64,000 bases of DNA, taken from the NCBI RefSeq assembly GCF_002931555.1, contig NZ_PSTZ01000006.1, forward strand, positions 124,001-188,000. The letters are read 5' to 3'. Position 1 is the stretch's first letter. Every line of letters starts with the position of its first letter. Shown here piece by piece: positions 51,363-60,295 of this stretch. A model generated the notes under the pieces. It searched no databases. It was not told the DNA's origin and worked only from the letters and a program-made list of their open reading frames with translations. The position numbers were made by a program, and so were the translations under genes. The stretch comes from Pseudoclavibacter sp. RFBB5. GTDB lineage: Bacteria; Actinomycetota; Actinomycetes; Actinomycetales; Microbacteriaceae.

Positions 51363-53990
51363 CTACGACGACGCCTCGGTCTGCGGGGCGACGAGCAGTT
51401 CGATATCCCGCACCTCGAGTGTCTCGGCAACCGCGAAATCGAGCTGCTCGATGCGGCCGACGTGGCGGAGATCCGCGGAAGCGAGGCGAAGCAGGGCCAC
51501 CGACTCCTCGGGAGCCGCGATGACCGCGCTGGCGACCGGCGTCTTCTGAGAGGCCTTCGCAGCGGTCTTCGCGCCGCGGATGCTCGTGAGGGCGGTACTC
51601 GTCAGCGCGAGCAGCGAACCGTCCTGGTCACCGGCCGCCGTGAGGTCGGCGGCGGTGGGCCAGGCTGCGGTGTGCAGCTCGGAGTCGTGCCACCACGACC
51701 ACGACTCGGCGGTCGCGAACGGGATGAACGGGGCGAAGAGTCGCAGCAGCACGTCGATCGCGGAGCGCATGGCGGTGACGGCGGAGGCCTGGGCCGCCGC
51801 GTCGTCGCCTGCACCGTACGCGCGCTCCTTGACGAGCTCGAGGTAGTCGTCGCAGAACGTCCAGAAGAACGTCTCCGTGACCTCGAGCGCGCGGGCGTGG
51901 TTGTACTCGGAGAACGCCTTGGTCGCCTCGGTGACGACACGGTTCAGCTCGGCGAGCATCGAGCGGTCGAGCGGCTCGGTGACCTCGCCCACGTGATCGC
52001 CATAACCGAGCACGAGCTTTGACGCGTTGAGCACCTTGATCGCAAGTCGGCGGCCGATCTTGATCTGCGTCGGGTTCTTCGGGTCGAACGCCGCGTCGGT
52101 GCCGAGGCGGCTGGAGGCCGCCCAGTAGCGGACCGCGTCGGAGCCGTGGGCCTCGAGCATGTCGGCGGGCGTGACGACGTTGCCCTTCGACTTCGACATC
52201 TTCTTGCGGTCGGGGTCGACGATGAAGCCGGAGATCGTGGCATTCGACCAGGGCGCGACGCCGTGCTCGAGCTGCGCGCGGAGCACCGTCGAGAAGAGCC
52301 ACGTGCGGATGATGTCCTGGCCCTGCGGGCGCAGGTCGTAGGGGAAGACGAGCCCGAAGAGCTCCTCGTCCGACTCCCAGCCACCGGCGAGCTGCGGTGT
52401 GAGGGAGGAGGTCATCCACGTGTCCATGACGTCGACCTCGCCGAGGAACCCGCCGGCCACTCCGCGCTGCTCCTCGGTGTAGCCGTTCGGCACGTCGGAC
52501 GACGGGTCGACGGGCAGCTGCGCCGCATCCGGAGTGATGGGCGACTCGAACTGCACTTCGCCGTCCGCATCGATGGGGTACCAGACGGGGATCGGCACGC
52601 CGAAGAAGCGCTGGCGCGAGATGAGCCAGTCGCCAGAGAGGCCCTCGACCCAGTTCTCGTAGCGCACGCGCATGAAGTCGGGCCAGAACGCGATCTCGCG
52701 GCCGAGCTCGATGAGGCGGGCCTTGAGGGCTGGGTCGGTCGCGCCGTTCTTCACGTACCACTGGCGCGTCGAGACGATCTCGAGGGGGCGGTCGCCCTTC
52801 TCGAAGAACTTGACGGGGTGCTGGATGGGCTTCGGGTCGCCGACCAGGTCACCGGAGGCCTGCAGCAGCTCGACGACCGCCTTCTTGGCGCTGAACACGG
52901 TCTTGCCGGCGAGCTCGGCGTAGGCGGCCTTGCCAGCTTCGCTCGTGATGGCCTCGGGGGCGTCGGCGATGAGGCGGCCGTCCTTGCCGAGCACGGTGCG
53001 GTTGGGGAGCTTCAGCTCGCGCCACCAGATCACGTCGGTGACGTCGCCGAAGGTGCAGATCATCGCGATGCCGCTTCCCTTGTCCTTCTGCGCGAGGGGA
53101 TGCGCGAGCACGGGCACCTCGACGCCGAAGAGGGGCGTCGTGACGGTCGTGCCGAAGAGCGGCTGGTAGCGCTCGTCGTCGGGATGCGCGACGAGGGCCA
53201 CGCAGGCGGGGAGGAGCTCTGGGCGGGTGGTCTCGATGAAGATGGGCTCGCCGCCCTCGCGCGCGAAGCCGATGCGGTGGTAGGCGCCCGGCTGGTCGCG
53301 GTCCTCGAGTTCGGCCTGTGCGACGGCGGTGCGGAACGTGATGTCCCACAGCGTGGGTGCCTGGTCCTGGTAGGCCTCGCCGCGTTCGAGGTTGCGGAGG
53401 AAGCCGAGCTGGCTCTTGCGGCGCGAGGAGTCGTCGATCGTGCGGTAGCTCTGGGTCCAGTCGACGGAGAGGCCGAGCTGGCGCCACAGCTCTTCGAAGG
53501 CCTTCTCGTCTTCGATGGTGAGCTGCTCGCAGAGCTGGATGAAGTTGCGGCGCGAGATCGGCTGCTGGTCGGCGGCCTTGATGCTCTTGCCGTCGCCACC
53601 CTCGTGCGGGGGCGTGAAGTCGGCGACGTACGGCAACGACGGGTCGCACCGAACGCCGTAGTAGTTCTGCACGCGGCGCTCGGTGGGGAGGCCGTTGTCG
53701 TCCCAGCCCATCGGGTAGAAGACGCGCTTGCCGCTCATGCGCTGGAAGCGCGCGACGACGTCGGTGTGCGTGTAGGAGAAGACGTGTCCGACGTGGAGCG
53801 AGCCCGATGCGGTCGGCGGAGGCGTGTCGATCGAGTAGATGTCGTCGCGCGTCGCGCCGTCGCGGTCGAAGCGGTAGGTGCCGGAGTTCTCCCAGCGCTC
53901 ACCCCACTTGACTTCGAGGCCCTCGAGGACGGGCTTGTCTGGAATGCCCTGAGTCGAGGAAGAAGGAGGAACTGAGGGCGAGCTGGACAT
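51363..53990 (-). CDS. valS: valyl-tRNA synthetase
   Basis: Class I synthetase (875 residues) that charges tRNA-Val. The HIGH box is HVGH at about residues 66-69 in PPPTASGSLHVGHVFS, the KMSKS box is KKMSKSKGNV near residue 595, and an editing (CP1) domain lies between them (ETTRPELLPACVALVAHPDD). The C-terminal anticodon-binding domain is present and the tail is short. The ATG at 53990 has GGAG seven bases upstream. An in-frame extension to 54047 is ignored because it has no Shine-Dalgarno and is Arg/Gln-rich. No T-box leader was recognised in the 60 bp upstream. Confidence 0.97.
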   Translation of the reverse strand: MSSSPSVPPSSSTQGIPDKPVLEGLEVKWGERWENSGTYRFDRDGATRDDIYSIDTPPPTASGSLHVGHVFSYTHTDVVARFQRMSGKRVFYPMGWDDNGLPTERRVQNYYGVRCDPSLPYVADFTPPHEGGDGKSIKAADQQPISRRNFIQLCEQLTIEDEKAFEELWRQLGLSVDWTQSYRTIDDSSRRKSQLGFLRNLERGEAYQDQAPTLWDITFRTAVAQAELEDRDQPGAYHRIGFAREGGEPIFIETTRPELLPACVALVAHPDDERYQPLFGTTVTTPLFGVEVPVLAHPLAQKDKGSGIAMICTFGDVTDVIWWRELKLPNRTVLGKDGRLIADAPEAITSEAGKAAYAELAGKTVFSAKKAVVELLQASGDLVGDPKPIQHPVKFFEKGDRPLEIVSTRQWYVKNGATDPALKARLIELGREIAFWPDFMRVRYENWVEGLSGDWLISRQRFFGVPIPVWYPIDADGEVQFESPITPDAAQLPVDPSSDVPNGYTEEQRGVAGGFLGEVDVMDTWMTSSLTPQLAGGWESDEELFGLVFPYDLRPQGQDIIRTWLFSTVLRAQLEHGVAPWSNATISGFIVDPDRKKMSKSKGNVVTPADMLEAHGSDAVRYWAASSRLGTDAAFDPKNPTQIKIGRRLAIKVLNASKLVLGYGDHVGEVTEPLDRSMLAELNRVVTEATKAFSEYNHARALEVTETFFWTFCDDYLELVKERAYGAGDDAAAQASAVTAMRSAIDVLLRLFAPFIPFATAESWSWWHDSELHTAAWPTAADLTAAGDQDGSLLALTSTALTSIRGAKTAAKASQKTPVASAVIAAPEESVALLRLASADLRHVGRIEQLDFAVAETLEVRDIELLVAPQTEASS

Positions 53991-54084
53991 GCACACTCCG
54001 TGTCGATGTGGGCGGCACCGAGTCTGGGGTGCCTGTTGTGAACCCATCTAGGGTAGCGGCTCTCGGCGGCCTGCGCCGGGCGCG

Positions 54085-55026
54085 TCACTCGGAGCGGCCG
54101 AGCGATTCCTTGGCTCGTCTGAAGGCGCGGACCGAGGAGAACCCGCACGCCAGCACGATCGCCGTCAGCTGGCTCATCTCGTCGAGGTGAGCCGACTCGA
54201 GGGTCCGTTCGACGAGGAGAAGCCGTTCTCGCCGGATCTCCTGGCTCGGGTTGAGCCCTGCCCGGTTGAACTCCTCCTGCAGCCAGCGCGCGGACACGTT
54301 GACCGCGGATGCGAGCTTGGCGACGGTGAGTGACTGCTCGCGCGCGTGCTGTGCGATGTGGAGACGAGCTCGCTCGACGAGGTCGGAGGTGGGTGCCGGA
54401 GCGGGGATGCTGACGGCGATGAGCGCTTCCGTGAGGGCGTCGACGGCGCGGGAGGCGCCGGCGAACCCTGGCTGTCCCGCGGAGATCGACGAGTTCAGGA
54501 GCGAGTTCACGAGGTCCAGCACGAGCCGAGTCGTGACGGAGCGCGCATCGCTGTCGTCGTCGCGCACGATGCCCTCGGTCCGGGCCTGGCCTGCCATCGC
54601 GTGGTCGATGGATGCCGAGCGGACGGTCACGAAAGCGCTCGGCGAGTCGGCGAGGTAGACGAGCGGGTCCTGCGCGCGCCGGATGACGAGGCTCCCGGGG
54701 GCGTACCGGTGCTCTACGTCGGCCATCCGGATCCGGCCTGCTCCCTCGACGAACAGGGTGAGCGAGCTGCGGGTGGTGGCTGGTGAAGTTTCGCCGAATT
54801 CGCCCGGTGTGTGCCAGTGTCGCGCGAGGTGCAGCGACCCGCCCTGGAAGGTGTCGCCTGCGATGGCGATCTCACCTCGGGTTCGGCAGGACCACCCCGC
54901 CGCGGCGAGGGCCGAGAGGGCGGTCTGGCCTCGCATTTCCAGGCTTGTCGGGGTGCCTCGAAGCTCCCGGCGGGAGCCGTCCGGGCGGAGAGCGTCGACG
55001 GCGCTGGGGGTGCAGAGCGCGAACAA
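54085..55026 (-). CDS. AraC-family transcriptional regulator
   Basis: This 313-residue protein has an N-terminal cupin-like sensing domain (GDTFQGGSLHLARHWHTPGE, APGSLVIRRAQDPLVYLADS) and a C-terminal double helix-turn-helix (LTVAKLASAVNVSARWLQEE and LTAIVLACGFSSVRAFRRAK), the AraC/AtoR-like layout seen in actinobacterial regulators. The start is uncertain: TTG at 55026 has GAGGT seven bases upstream, while ATG at 54936 would remove 30 residues. It is divergent from the Tat-exported protein gene, its likely target (inference). Confidence 0.87.
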   Translation of the reverse strand: MFALCTPSAVDALRPDGSRRELRGTPTSLEMRGQTALSALAAAGWSCRTRGEIAIAGDTFQGGSLHLARHWHTPGEFGETSPATTRSSLTLFVEGAGRIRMADVEHRYAPGSLVIRRAQDPLVYLADSPSAFVTVRSASIDHAMAGQARTEGIVRDDDSDARSVTTRLVLDLVNSLLNSSISAGQPGFAGASRAVDALTEALIAVSIPAPAPTSDLVERARLHIAQHAREQSLTVAKLASAVNVSARWLQEEFNRAGLNPSQEIRRERLLLVERTLESAHLDEMSQLTAIVLACGFSSVRAFRRAKESLGRSE

Positions 55027-55221
55027 AGGGCTACCTCGGAATGGACTACTGCGGTGGACTACGGCGTGTTCTCACGCGTTATGTGATTGCCGGAATGCGC
55101 GGAATGGCATGTCGAAAGCCGAACTCTACCCCGGAATCCGCGAGTGCGGGCATTCGTCGGGGAGAGGCTTCCGCGTGGCTCATCCAGGGGGATGCGGCAG
55201 GACGAGAGCAGGGGCAGGAAC

Positions 55222-56007
55222 TTGGCAGCAGAGAACACGCAGAATGCACGGACAGGGGAGAACCCGGGGGTGACTCCCCGGCGCGTCGTCCTCCAGGGGG
55301 CGGCATGGACGATCCCCGTGCTGGCGACGGCCGTCGGGGCGCCGCTGGTCGCCGCTTCGACGAAGGTTCCGCCCGGCATCACGGTCACGGCGACGCACAC
55401 CGAGTGGAACAGCGAATGGAACCACTACCGGACCCCGGACAATACCTTCCGCGGGTCGAGCTCGGGAAGCTCGGTGGCAGCGCCGACGTGCTCATACAGC
55501 GGCGATCAGAAGCAGTACAACGGGTGGATCGCAGACGGCATCTCCATGACACTCGGCGACGCCAATGGCAAGGCGCTCGCCAACACCAGCGTGACGTTCA
55601 CGATCAGCGGCAAGGAGAAGCAGTTCTGGTTCGTGAAGAACCCGTGCGTCTCGGAATCGACCGCCTGGAACGACGGAAGTCCGAACAACCTCCGCTCCAT
55701 CACGCTCAAGACGGACTCGAAGGGCTTCATCGCCCTCGACGGTGGCACGGGAACGGCGTACCGATGCGCGACGAGCGGATCGAACTCGCAGCTCATCGGC
55801 TACAACGGGTTCTGGGGGTACCTGCGAAAGGGACAGGACGACAGCACCCGGACCACGCTGACGGTCTCCGCGGCGGGCCAGGCGTCGAGGAGCATCAGCA
55901 TCTGGAACTACACGCCCACGAGCAACCCCTACGAGCTGACGCTCTGGTGGCCCGGCCTGCGCATGGCGACGGCCACGTCGCCGTGTCCCATGCCGACTGC
56001 GCCGTAG
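55222..56007 (+). CDS. Tat-exported hypothetical protein
   Basis: This 261-residue protein starts with a twin-arginine signal (Arg20-Arg21 in TPRRVVLQGAAW, then a hydrophobic core ending PLVAAS), so it is folded before export. The mature part is beta-rich with four cysteines (CSYSG, NPCVSE, YRCATSG, SPCPMP), suggesting two disulfides, and repeated Ser/Thr/Asn/Trp; VSAAGQASRSISIWN recalls an Ig-like (Big) domain end. No catalytic motif or anchor is seen. The TTG at 55222 has GGGGCAGGAAC upstream and gives a normal Tat signal length. ATG 55192 is an alternative. The family is unknown. Confidence 0.65.
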   Translation: MAAENTQNARTGENPGVTPRRVVLQGAAWTIPVLATAVGAPLVAASTKVPPGITVTATHTEWNSEWNHYRTPDNTFRGSSSGSSVAAPTCSYSGDQKQYNGWIADGISMTLGDANGKALANTSVTFTISGKEKQFWFVKNPCVSESTAWNDGSPNNLRSITLKTDSKGFIALDGGTGTAYRCATSGSNSQLIGYNGFWGYLRKGQDDSTRTTLTVSAAGQASRSISIWNYTPTSNPYELTLWWPGLRMATATSPCPMPTAP

Positions 56008-56027
56008 CGGTTCTCTGGGAGTTGTGC

Positions 56028-56058
56028 GCCCCTCCGCGCCACGCGCGCGCGGAGGGGC
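56028..56058. terminator. bidirectional terminator between convergent genes
   Basis: GCCCCTCCGCG (56028-56038) pairs perfectly with CGCGGAGGGGC (56048-56058), between the stops of the Tat-exported protein and pckG. Confidence 0.75.
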
Positions 56059-56101
56059 ACATCTTGCGGCGAGTGGTCGGAGTCCCGCTCGCCGCCGTCG
56101 G

Positions 56102-58009
56102 TCAGGCCCCGATGGGGGCCTTGGTCTGGGTGGTGGTGGAGGTGGCGGCCGCGTCCAGTGCGGCGTGCACGGCGTCGAGCTCCGTGTACAGCTCGTCGGG
56201 AACCTTCTCGCCGATGCTGTCGAAGTACTCGCGCGTCACGCCGACCTCGACGAGCCACGACGCGGGATCGACCGTGAAGATCTCCTCGAGGGCGGCCGGG
56301 TCGAAGCTCTCGAGGCCCGAGATGTCGATGTCGCCCGTCACCGGCAGCTGGCCGATGGGGCTCTCGATCGAGTCGGCACGGTTCTCGAGCCGGTCGATGA
56401 TCCACTTGACGGCGCGCACGTTCTCGCCGAATCCTGGCCACAGGAACTTGCCGTCCTGGTCCTTGCGGAACCAGTTGACCTGGAAGATGCGCGGGGCCTT
56501 GTCGCCGAGGTCAGCCCCGGTGTCGAGCCAGTGGCCCCAGTAATCGGCCATGTGGTAGCCCGCGAAGGGCTGCATGGCGAACGGGTCGCGGCGCAGGATG
56601 CCGACAGGCCCTTCCGCGGCAGCGGTCTGCTCGCTCGCGAGCGTCGCGCCGAGGAAGCAGCCGTGCTTCCAGTCCTTCGACTCGAAGACGAGCGGCACGT
56701 TGCTCGCGCGGCGGCCGCCGAAGAGGATCGCGTCGACGGGCACGCCGTCCGGGGCCTCCCAGGCGGGGGAGAGGGTCGGGCACTGCGAGGCGCGCACCGT
56801 GAAGCGGGCGTTCGGATGCGCGGCCTTGGTCCCGGACTCCGGGGTCCAGTCGTTGCCCTGCCAGTCGATGAGGTGCGCGGGAGCCTCCTCGGTCATGCCC
56901 TCCCACCACACGTCACCGTCGTCGGTGAGCGCGACGTTCGTGAAGATGGTGTTCGTCGTGATGGTCTCCATCGCGACGGGGTTGGTGTCGTAGCCGGTGC
57001 CGGGTGCGACGCCGAAGAAGCCGAACTCCGGGTTGATGGCGTTGAGGCGACCGTCGGCCGCCTTGCGCATCCACACGATGTCGTCACCGAGCGTCTCGAC
57101 CTTCCAGCCGTCGAGCTTGGGCTTCATCATCGCGAAGTTCGTCTTGCCGGTCGCCGACGGGAAGGCGCCCGTGAGCGTGTACGTCTTTCCTTCGGGGCTC
57201 GTGACCTGGATGAGGAGCATGTGCTCGGCCATCCAGCCTTCGTCGTGGCCCATGGCCGAGGCGATGCGCAGCGCGAAGCACTTCTTGCCGAGCAGCGCGT
57301 TGCCGCCGTATCCGGAGCCGTACGAGATGATCTCGCGCGTCTCGGGGAAGTGGGTGATGTACTTCGACTCGTTGTGCGGCCAGGCCACGTCCGGGCGGCT
57401 CGTGCCGTCCTCGAACTCCAGCGGGAAGCCCACCGAGTGCAGGGCCTTGACCCAGTCGCGGCCGGGGGTGAGGTGCTCGAGGGCGCCGTCGCCGGAGCGC
57501 GTCATGAGCGCCATCGACAGCACGACGTACGGGGAGTCGGTGATCTCGACGCCGTACTGCGTGATGGCGCCGCCGAGGGGGCCCATCGCGAACGGCACGA
57601 CGTACATGGGGCGGCCGCGCATGGAGCCGTCGAAGAGACCGCTGAGCTCGGCCTTCATCTCGCCAGGCGCGCGCCAGTTGTTCGTGGGCCCGGCGTCTTC
57701 TTCCTTCTCCGAGCAGATGTAGGTGCGGCTCTCGACGCGGGCGACATCGCCGGCGTCCGAGCGGGCGAGGTACGAGCCGGGGCGGAGCTCTTCGTTGAGC
57801 TTGATGAGCGTGCCTGCTTCGACCATCTCAGCGGTGAGGGCGTCGATCTCGGCCTGCGATCCATCGCACCAGACGATGCGGCTGGGCTTCGTCAGTGCCG
57901 CGATCTCGCGCACCCAGTCGTTGACTTCCGGGTTCGCGGCCCGCTGCGGGACGTCGAGGTGGTCGTGTGCGTGTTCAGTCATTTCGAAGCTGCTTTCACT
58001 GTTCTGCAT
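56102..58009 (-). CDS. pckG: phosphoenolpyruvate carboxykinase (GTP)
   Basis: PEPCK converts oxaloacetate and GTP to phosphoenolpyruvate and CO2, the first committed step of gluconeogenesis. The 635-residue protein matches the GTP-dependent family throughout: [52 protein letters not shown] (catalytic-site loops), P-loop [11 protein letters not shown] at 281-291, and [20 protein letters not shown]. The kinase-1 loop normally reads PSACGKTN with a hyper-reactive cysteine, while here that residue is Thr287 (ACC codon). The ATG at 58009 has GGAGAA eight bases upstream. It is divergent from a RamB-like regulator gene, so expression is likely tied to acetate or gluconeogenic growth. Confidence 0.96.
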   Translation of the reverse strand: MQNSESSFEMTEHAHDHLDVPQRAANPEVNDWVREIAALTKPSRIVWCDGSQAEIDALTAEMVEAGTLIKLNEELRPGSYLARSDAGDVARVESRTYICSEKEEDAGPTNNWRAPGEMKAELSGLFDGSMRGRPMYVVPFAMGPLGGAITQYGVEITDSPYVVLSMALMTRSGDGALEHLTPGRDWVKALHSVGFPLEFEDGTSRPDVAWPHNESKYITHFPETREIISYGSGYGGNALLGKKCFALRIASAMGHDEGWMAEHMLLIQVTSPEGKTYTLTGAFPSATGKTNFAMMKPKLDGWKVETLGDDIVWMRKAADGRLNAINPEFGFFGVAPGTGYDTNPVAMETITTNTIFTNVALTDDGDVWWEGMTEEAPAHLIDWQGNDWTPESGTKAAHPNARFTVRASQCPTLSPAWEAPDGVPVDAILFGGRRASNVPLVFESKDWKHGCFLGATLASEQTAAAEGPVGILRRDPFAMQPFAGYHMADYWGHWLDTGADLGDKAPRIFQVNWFRKDQDGKFLWPGFGENVRAVKWIIDRLENRADSIESPIGQLPVTGDIDISGLESFDPAALEEIFTVDPASWLVEVGVTREYFDSIGEKVPDELYTELDAVHAALDAAATSTTTQTKAPIGA

Positions 58010-58097
58010 GCTGGCGTTCTCCGGTCAGCATGCGTACATGGCGTCGTACCCCCAGTGTTGACCTGCTGGGTACGCCCGGGGATGGAGATTGGCCGGG

Positions 58098-58114
58098 AAA
58101 AATGGCAAAATTTC
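58098..58114. promoter_or_regulatory. candidate RamB-type operator in the pckG/ramB-like divergent region
   Basis: In the 138-bp gap between pckG and the divergent regulator gene, GAAAAATGGCAAAATTT is a conspicuous AT-rich stretch in GC-rich DNA. Its GCAAA core is similar to the TTTGCAAA-containing RamB sites described in Corynebacterium. By-eye match only. Confidence 0.35.
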
Positions 58115-58147
58115 ACACATCAGCAATTCAGATGCCCGGAGGCACCC

Positions 58148-59665
58148 ATGAGCGGACTCGGTCCTTTCCCCGCTGCGCAAAAATCGTCAGCAACCAAAGG
58201 GAAAGGTGGCGCCGTGGACTCCCTCCTGCTCGGGCGGCGCATCCGCTACTACCGCAAGGAGCGCTCGCTGACGCTCGAGGCCCTCGGCGAGAAGACCGGC
58301 CTGCTCGCGAGCCAGCTGTCGCTCATCGAGAACGGCAAGCGCGAGCCGAAGCTCTCCGTGCTGCAGCAGCTCGCCGACGCCTTCGACGTCGAGCTCAGCG
58401 AGATGCTCGCGAACACGCCACCCGACGATCGCTCGCGCCTCGAGATCGAGGTCGAGCGGGCTCAGAGCTCGTCCGTCTACCGGGAGCTCGGGCTGCCGCG
58501 CATCCCCTCCACGAAGGCGCTCTCCGACGAGGTGCTCCGTGCGCTCGCGGGCATGCACAGCGAGATCGTTCGCCGTCAGACCGAGGCGAGCGCGACCCCG
58601 GAGGAAGCGCGCCGGGCCAACACTGAGCTGCGCCTCGCGATGCGCGCCCACGACAACTACATGCCCGACCTCGACAAGCTCGCCGACGAGCTGCTGAGTC
58701 GGGTCGACCACACCCGCGGGGCCCTCATGCACCATTCGGTCGGCAAGATGGCCGACCATCTGGGCTTCCAGCTCATCTACGTCAACGACCTGCCCCGGTC
58801 GACGCGCTCCATCACCGACCTCGAGAACGGGCGCATCTACCTGCCGCCCGCCTCCATCCCCGGTGGCCACGGGCTGCGTGCCATGGCGCTGCAGGCCATG
58901 GCGCACCGCGTGCTCGGGCACCGGCGTCCCGAGGACTACGCCGACTTCCTGCGCCAGCGCCTGGAGATCAACTACTTCGCGGCGGCCTGCCTGATGCCGG
59001 AGGCGCGCTCAGTCGCGTTCCTCCGCGACGCGAAGGAGCGCCGCGACATGGCCGTCGAGGACTTCCGGGATGCGTTCGGCGTGACCCACGAGGCCGCAGC
59101 GCTGCGCATGACGAACCTGCTCACCTCGCACCTCGACGTGAAGCTGCACTTCCTGCGCGTCGACGACAAGGGGTCCATCTCGAAGGCGTACGAGAACGAC
59201 GGGCTGCCGCTGCCGCAGGACGTGACGGGCTCCGTCGAGGGCCAGTTCGTGTGCCGCAAGTTCTCGGCGGTCAGCTCGCTCGCGCGGACGAACCGCACCA
59301 CGGAGACCTACCAGTACACGGACACCCCGGCTGGCACGTTCTGGTGCTCGACGCAGACCGGGCACGCCGACGCTGGGGAGTTCTCGATCACAATCGGGGT
59401 GCCCTTCGATGAGGCGCGGTGGTTCCGCGGACGCGACACCAAGCAGCGCGCATCCTCGACCTGCCCGGACGGCGCGTGCTGCCGTACGCCGAGCAGCGAC
59501 CTGAGCGAGCGGTGGGCGGCCAAGGCCTGGCCGAGCGCGCGCGTGCACGCGCACGTCTTCTCGCCGCTCCCGACGGGTGACTTCCCGGGTGTCGACCAGC
59601 GCGAGGTGTTCGAGTTTCTCGAGCGCCACGACATCGACGCGGACCGCGCGACCGCCGACGCCTAG
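58148..59665 (+). CDS. RamB/ScfR-like transcriptional regulator (XRE HTH plus ImmA/IrrE-like domain)
   Basis: This 505-residue regulator has an N-terminal XRE helix-turn-helix (GRRIRYYRKERSLTLEALGE, LLASQLSLIENGKREPKLSV), a middle helical region with an IrrE-like domain (GRIYLPPASIPGGHGLRAMA, EINYFAAACLMPEA) and a C-terminal domain with cysteines (STCPDGACC near 438-446). The zinc-peptidase HExxH of active IrrE proteins is replaced by AMAHRVLGH, so it is probably a ligand sensor, not a protease. Actinobacterial RamB of this family controls acetate and short-chain acyl-CoA metabolism. Divergence from pckG fits that role. The ATG at 58148 has GGAGG five bases upstream. Its stop overlaps the convergent phosphoesterase stop. 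Confidence 0.87.
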   Translation: MSGLGPFPAAQKSSATKGKGGAVDSLLLGRRIRYYRKERSLTLEALGEKTGLLASQLSLIENGKREPKLSVLQQLADAFDVELSEMLANTPPDDRSRLEIEVERAQSSSVYRELGLPRIPSTKALSDEVLRALAGMHSEIVRRQTEASATPEEARRANTELRLAMRAHDNYMPDLDKLADELLSRVDHTRGALMHHSVGKMADHLGFQLIYVNDLPRSTRSITDLENGRIYLPPASIPGGHGLRAMALQAMAHRVLGHRRPEDYADFLRQRLEINYFAAACLMPEARSVAFLRDAKERRDMAVEDFRDAFGVTHEAAALRMTNLLTSHLDVKLHFLRVDDKGSISKAYENDGLPLPQDVTGSVEGQFVCRKFSAVSSLARTNRTTETYQYTDTPAGTFWCSTQTGHADAGEFSITIGVPFDEARWFRGRDTKQRASSTCPDGACCRTPSSDLSERWAAKAWPSARVHAHVFSPLPTGDFPGVDQREVFEFLERHDIDADRATADA

Positions 59666-60183
59666 ACGGGAACAGCCTCGCCGGTGCGCGCATCCCGCAG
59701 CATCACCTGCGTGAGCCTGCCCCTCTCCACCCTCGCGGTCAGGTAGGTCACCCGCGGCTGGCGTCGCCGGTCCGTGGGGGAGCCGGGGTTGAGCAGGCGA
59801 AGGCCGTTCGGGGTGACCGTGTCCCACGGGATGTGGCTGTGCCCGAAGACCAGCACGTCGGCGTCGGGGAATGCGGCGTCCATGCGGCGCTCCCGGCCCG
59901 TCTTCTGCCCGGTCTCGTGGGTCATCGCGAAACGGACGCCATCGAGCTCGACCCGCGCGACGTCAGGGAGGCGGTCCCGCAGCTCCGGCCCGTCGTTGTT
60001 GCCCCAGACGCCGATGACGCGGCGTGCCCGGGCCTCGAGCTCGTCGAGCGTCGCGAGGTCGACCCAGTCGCCCGCGTGGAACACGACATCCGCCCCCTCG
60101 ATCGCCGTCCACAGCGCGTCGGGGAGGGCCTTGGCGCGCTTCGGCAGGTGAGTGTCGGCGATGAGCACGAGGTCGAGGGGCAT
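59662..60183 (-). CDS. metallophosphoesterase (YfcE/MJ0936-type)
   Basis: This 173-residue calcineurin-like phosphoesterase has the complete five-block metal site: LIADTHLPK (DxH), FHAGDWVDL (GDxx), WGNNDGPE (GNHD variant GNND), AMTHETG and FGHSHIPWD (GHTH variant), ending with LNPGSPTDRR. These are the hallmarks of the small YfcE family of phosphodiesterases, whose natural substrate is often unknown. The ATG at 60183 is directly before the first metal motif and has GGGAG upstream. The long upstream frame is non-coding. Convergent stop codons overlap with the RamB-like gene. Confidence 0.93.
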   Translation of the reverse strand: MPLDLVLIADTHLPKRAKALPDALWTAIEGADVVFHAGDWVDLATLDELEARARRVIGVWGNNDGPELRDRLPDVARVELDGVRFAMTHETGQKTGRERRMDAAFPDADVLVFGHSHIPWDTVTPNGLRLLNPGSPTDRRRQPRVTYLTARVERGRLTQVMLRDARTGEAVPV

Positions 60184-60295
60184 GCACTCATGCTCCCAGG
60201 TGAAGCAAGACGCGCGCGTTCTGGGGGAAAACCCCCGCTGAGGTGTGAGGGATGCTCCGTGTTGCCGCGTGACGCGCGACCATAGCGTTGTGGAC

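Noticed and set aside
52146-53975. A 609-residue plus-strand frame opposite valS
   Set aside because: It is antisense to an intact valyl-tRNA synthetase and has no motif or Shine-Dalgarno.
56024-58147. A 708-residue N-terminal extension of the RamB-like regulator
   Set aside because: The frame is open but antisense to pckG. The strong GGAGG before ATG 58148 and the start of XRE homology place the real start there.
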